Shown here: one piece after another, positions 4,555 through 5,170 of the stretch
Position numbering within the stretch: position 1 is the first letter of the stretch
How the letters are laid out: each line of letters begins with the position of its first letter
Source of the DNA: Patescibacteria group bacterium
GTDB lineage: Bacteria; Patescibacteriota; Patescibacteriia; UBA2169
Direction of reading: 5' to 3'
Assembly: GCA_018830465.1 (NCBI GenBank)
Contig: JAHJSI010000035.1
Coordinates: 1 to 5,170, forward strand
Length of the DNA stretch: 5,170 nt
Position numbers and translations under genes: made by a program
The notes under the pieces: generated by a model
The model's input: only the letters and a program-made list of their open reading frames with translations
What the model was told of the DNA's origin: nothing
Database searches by the model: none

Positions 4555-5170
4555 ATGGATGCGTTAGTCGCCCGCCGCAATAAGCTGTTGGTTAGGATTC
4601 CAGCGCTTGCAGGTCTTCTGGTCGCCTTGTTTTGGGGCGTGTGGTATCTCGTGACAGGCAATGTGCCGAGTGTGTCTGTTGTGACATTCGGAAAAGAGAT
4701 GGTGTATGAATTGCCATTTGTGATTTCGCGCGGTTTTGACAGCTCAGCGGCAATGGTATTCGCAGTTATGGCTGTCCTATTGTGGTACGTCGTGATAAAG
4801 ACAGAGGATAGTTTCGCCGTCGCTTTCGCCGCCAGCGTCTTCGCCGTCGTCTTCGTCTTCGCCGTCGCCGCCGCCGTCGTCTTCGTTTTCGCCGCCGCCA
4901 CTGTCGCCACCAACCGCGCCGTCGTCGCCGTCATCGCCCCCTTCGCCGTCGTCGCCGTCATCGCCCCCTTCGCCGTCTCCGTCTTCGTCTTCGCTGCCGT
5001 CGCCGCTGCCGTCGCCGCCACCGAAAAGACAGAGTATAAAGAAGGCTTAGCAGTATGTATTGTGCTGAGTCTTGTACTCGTGTTCGGATTGAGTGTAGGA
5101 ATGAGCGTGGTGTTCGGCGGGGTTGTGGGTTTGAGCATCGCAGTTGCCTTAGGATTCGCATATTCTATAC
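4555..5170 (+). CDS. Low-complexity Phe/Ala/Val-rich membrane protein (partial, 3' end outside window)
   Basis: From ATG 4555 the frame stays open for 205 codons to the window edge. It has its own promoter (4452-4480) and a good AAGGAG site. A basic N-terminus (ARRNKLLVR) precedes a first membrane segment (about 13-34). A polar loop (35-60) and a second segment (62-81) follow, then the short charged stretch KTEDS (82-86). Residues 87-156 are almost entirely Ala, Val and Phe (for example FAVVFVFAVAAAVVFVF), broken only by TNR at 119-121, enough for two to four more membrane segments. The charged stretch EKTEYKEG (157-164) follows, then another long hydrophobic region (165-205). The unusual part is flanked in the same frame by ordinary hydrophobic segments with mixed codon use, which supports this frame. 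I know of no function. Possible roles, all inference, are a membrane-spanning structural or pore-like protein. Frames on the opposite strand here are shadows. Confidence 0.8.
   Translation, partial: MDALVARRNKLLVRIPALAGLLVALFWGVWYLVTGNVPSVSVVTFGKEMVYELPFVISRGFDSSAAMVFAVMAVLLWYVVIKTEDSFAVAFAASVFAVVFVFAVAAAVVFVFAAATVATNRAVVAVIAPFAVVAVIAPFAVSVFVFAAVAAAVAATEKTEYKEGLAVCIVLSLVLVFGLSVGMSVVFGGVVGLSIAVALGFAYSI
4797..4810 (+). repeat. Direct repeat, left copy, bordering the low-complexity tract
   Basis: AAAGACAGAG (4797-4806) recurs exactly at 5025-5034. Including the next four bases (GATA here, TATA there) 13 of 14 positions agree. This copy ends a few bases before the tract begins at 4813 and encodes the K-T-E of KTEDS. 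Confidence 0.7.
4813..5022 (+). repeat. GC-rich low-complexity tract of GCC, GTC and TTC codons
   Basis: Seventy consecutive codons, mostly GCC, GTC and TTC with a few ATC, CCC and ACC. Of these, 65 end in C and the other five end in T. The composition contrasts sharply with the flanking gene and with the AT-rich rest of the window. No stop occurs in any of the three plus frames inside the tract. It probably grew by replication slippage or unequal recombination between short G-Y-C units. Confidence 0.85.
4918..4977 (+). repeat. Perfect 27-bp tandem repeat, 2.2 copies
   Basis: The 27 bases 4918-4944 are repeated without a difference at 4945-4971. The first six bases (GCCGTC) begin a third copy at 4972-4977. 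Each unit encodes AVVAVIAPF. A unit of nine codons keeps the frame whatever the copy number. Perfect identity, including all wobble bases, points to a recent duplication. Confidence 0.9.
5025..5038 (+). repeat. Direct repeat, right copy, bordering the low-complexity tract
   Basis: AAAGACAGAG (5025-5034) is identical to 4797-4806 and begins two bases after the tract ends. The two copies are 228 bp (76 codons) apart and in the same frame. This one encodes the K-T-E of EKTEYKEG. Confidence 0.7.

Noticed and set aside
4813..5022. CRISPR-like or minisatellite array
   Set aside because: There are no regularly spaced identical repeats with unique spacers. The periodicity is three bases with one 27-bp duplication, within an open frame.
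4533..5138. Long minus-strand open frame rich in Ala, Thr and Lys across the low-complexity tract
   Set aside because: The tract has few stop-forming triplets on either strand, so long frames arise by default. This one has no ribosome binding site, is mostly the mirror of the repeats, and opposes a plus-strand frame that has promoter, RBS and membrane segments continuing on both sides.
4958..5161. Minus-strand open frame ending in a poly-Arg/Gln stretch
   Set aside because: It is an artefact of the GCC/GTC/TTC repeats read backwards and has no start signals.

Overview
The window looks like part of a cell-surface glycan locus from a small-genome bacterium, most likely of the Patescibacteria/CPR (Parcubacteria-like) type. 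That placement is inference. It rests on the AT-rich genes, tightly overlapping ATGA junctions, weak or absent Shine-Dalgarno sites inside the operon, imperfect palindromes embedded in frame inside a gene, and a low-complexity Phe/Ala/Val membrane protein. TGA is used as a stop at two gene junctions, so the code is the standard bacterial one. No rRNA, tRNA, CRISPR array or transposase gene is visible.

Left to centre, plus strand (1-3521): a three-gene run with two 4-base ATGA overlaps. It consists of the C-terminal tail of a probable GT2 glycosyltransferase (cut by the window edge), a complete GT4-type glycosyltransferase of 392 residues, and a 725-residue polytopic membrane protein with an extracytoplasmic C-terminal domain. 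The membrane protein may be a GT-C-like glycosyltransferase, but I do not recognise its family. The GT4 gene carries two unrelated imperfect palindromes, at 328-350 and 554-579, both translated in frame and both in its N-terminal domain. They look like dispersed genomic repeats that inserted into a coding sequence.

Centre right, minus strand (3510-4451): a complete 313-residue GT2 glycosyltransferase resembling rhamnosyltransferases. It converges on the membrane-protein gene and overlaps its 3' end by 12 bp. Together the glycosyltransferases and the membrane protein would assemble or transfer a surface polysaccharide or glycan.

Right end (4452-5170): a well-formed plus-strand promoter (TTGACA, 17 bp, extended -10) leads into a short leader with a hairpin abutting a good AAGGAG ribosome binding site. 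Then comes an open reading frame from 4555 that is still open at the window edge. Its protein is hydrophobic from end to end. Its middle (4813-5022) is a GC-rich low-complexity tract in which 65 of 70 codons end in C. The tract is bracketed almost exactly by a 10-bp direct repeat (AAAGACAGAG), contains a perfect 27-bp tandem duplication, and reads as a Ser/Pro-rich polypeptide in the next frame. This is the most unusual part of the window.
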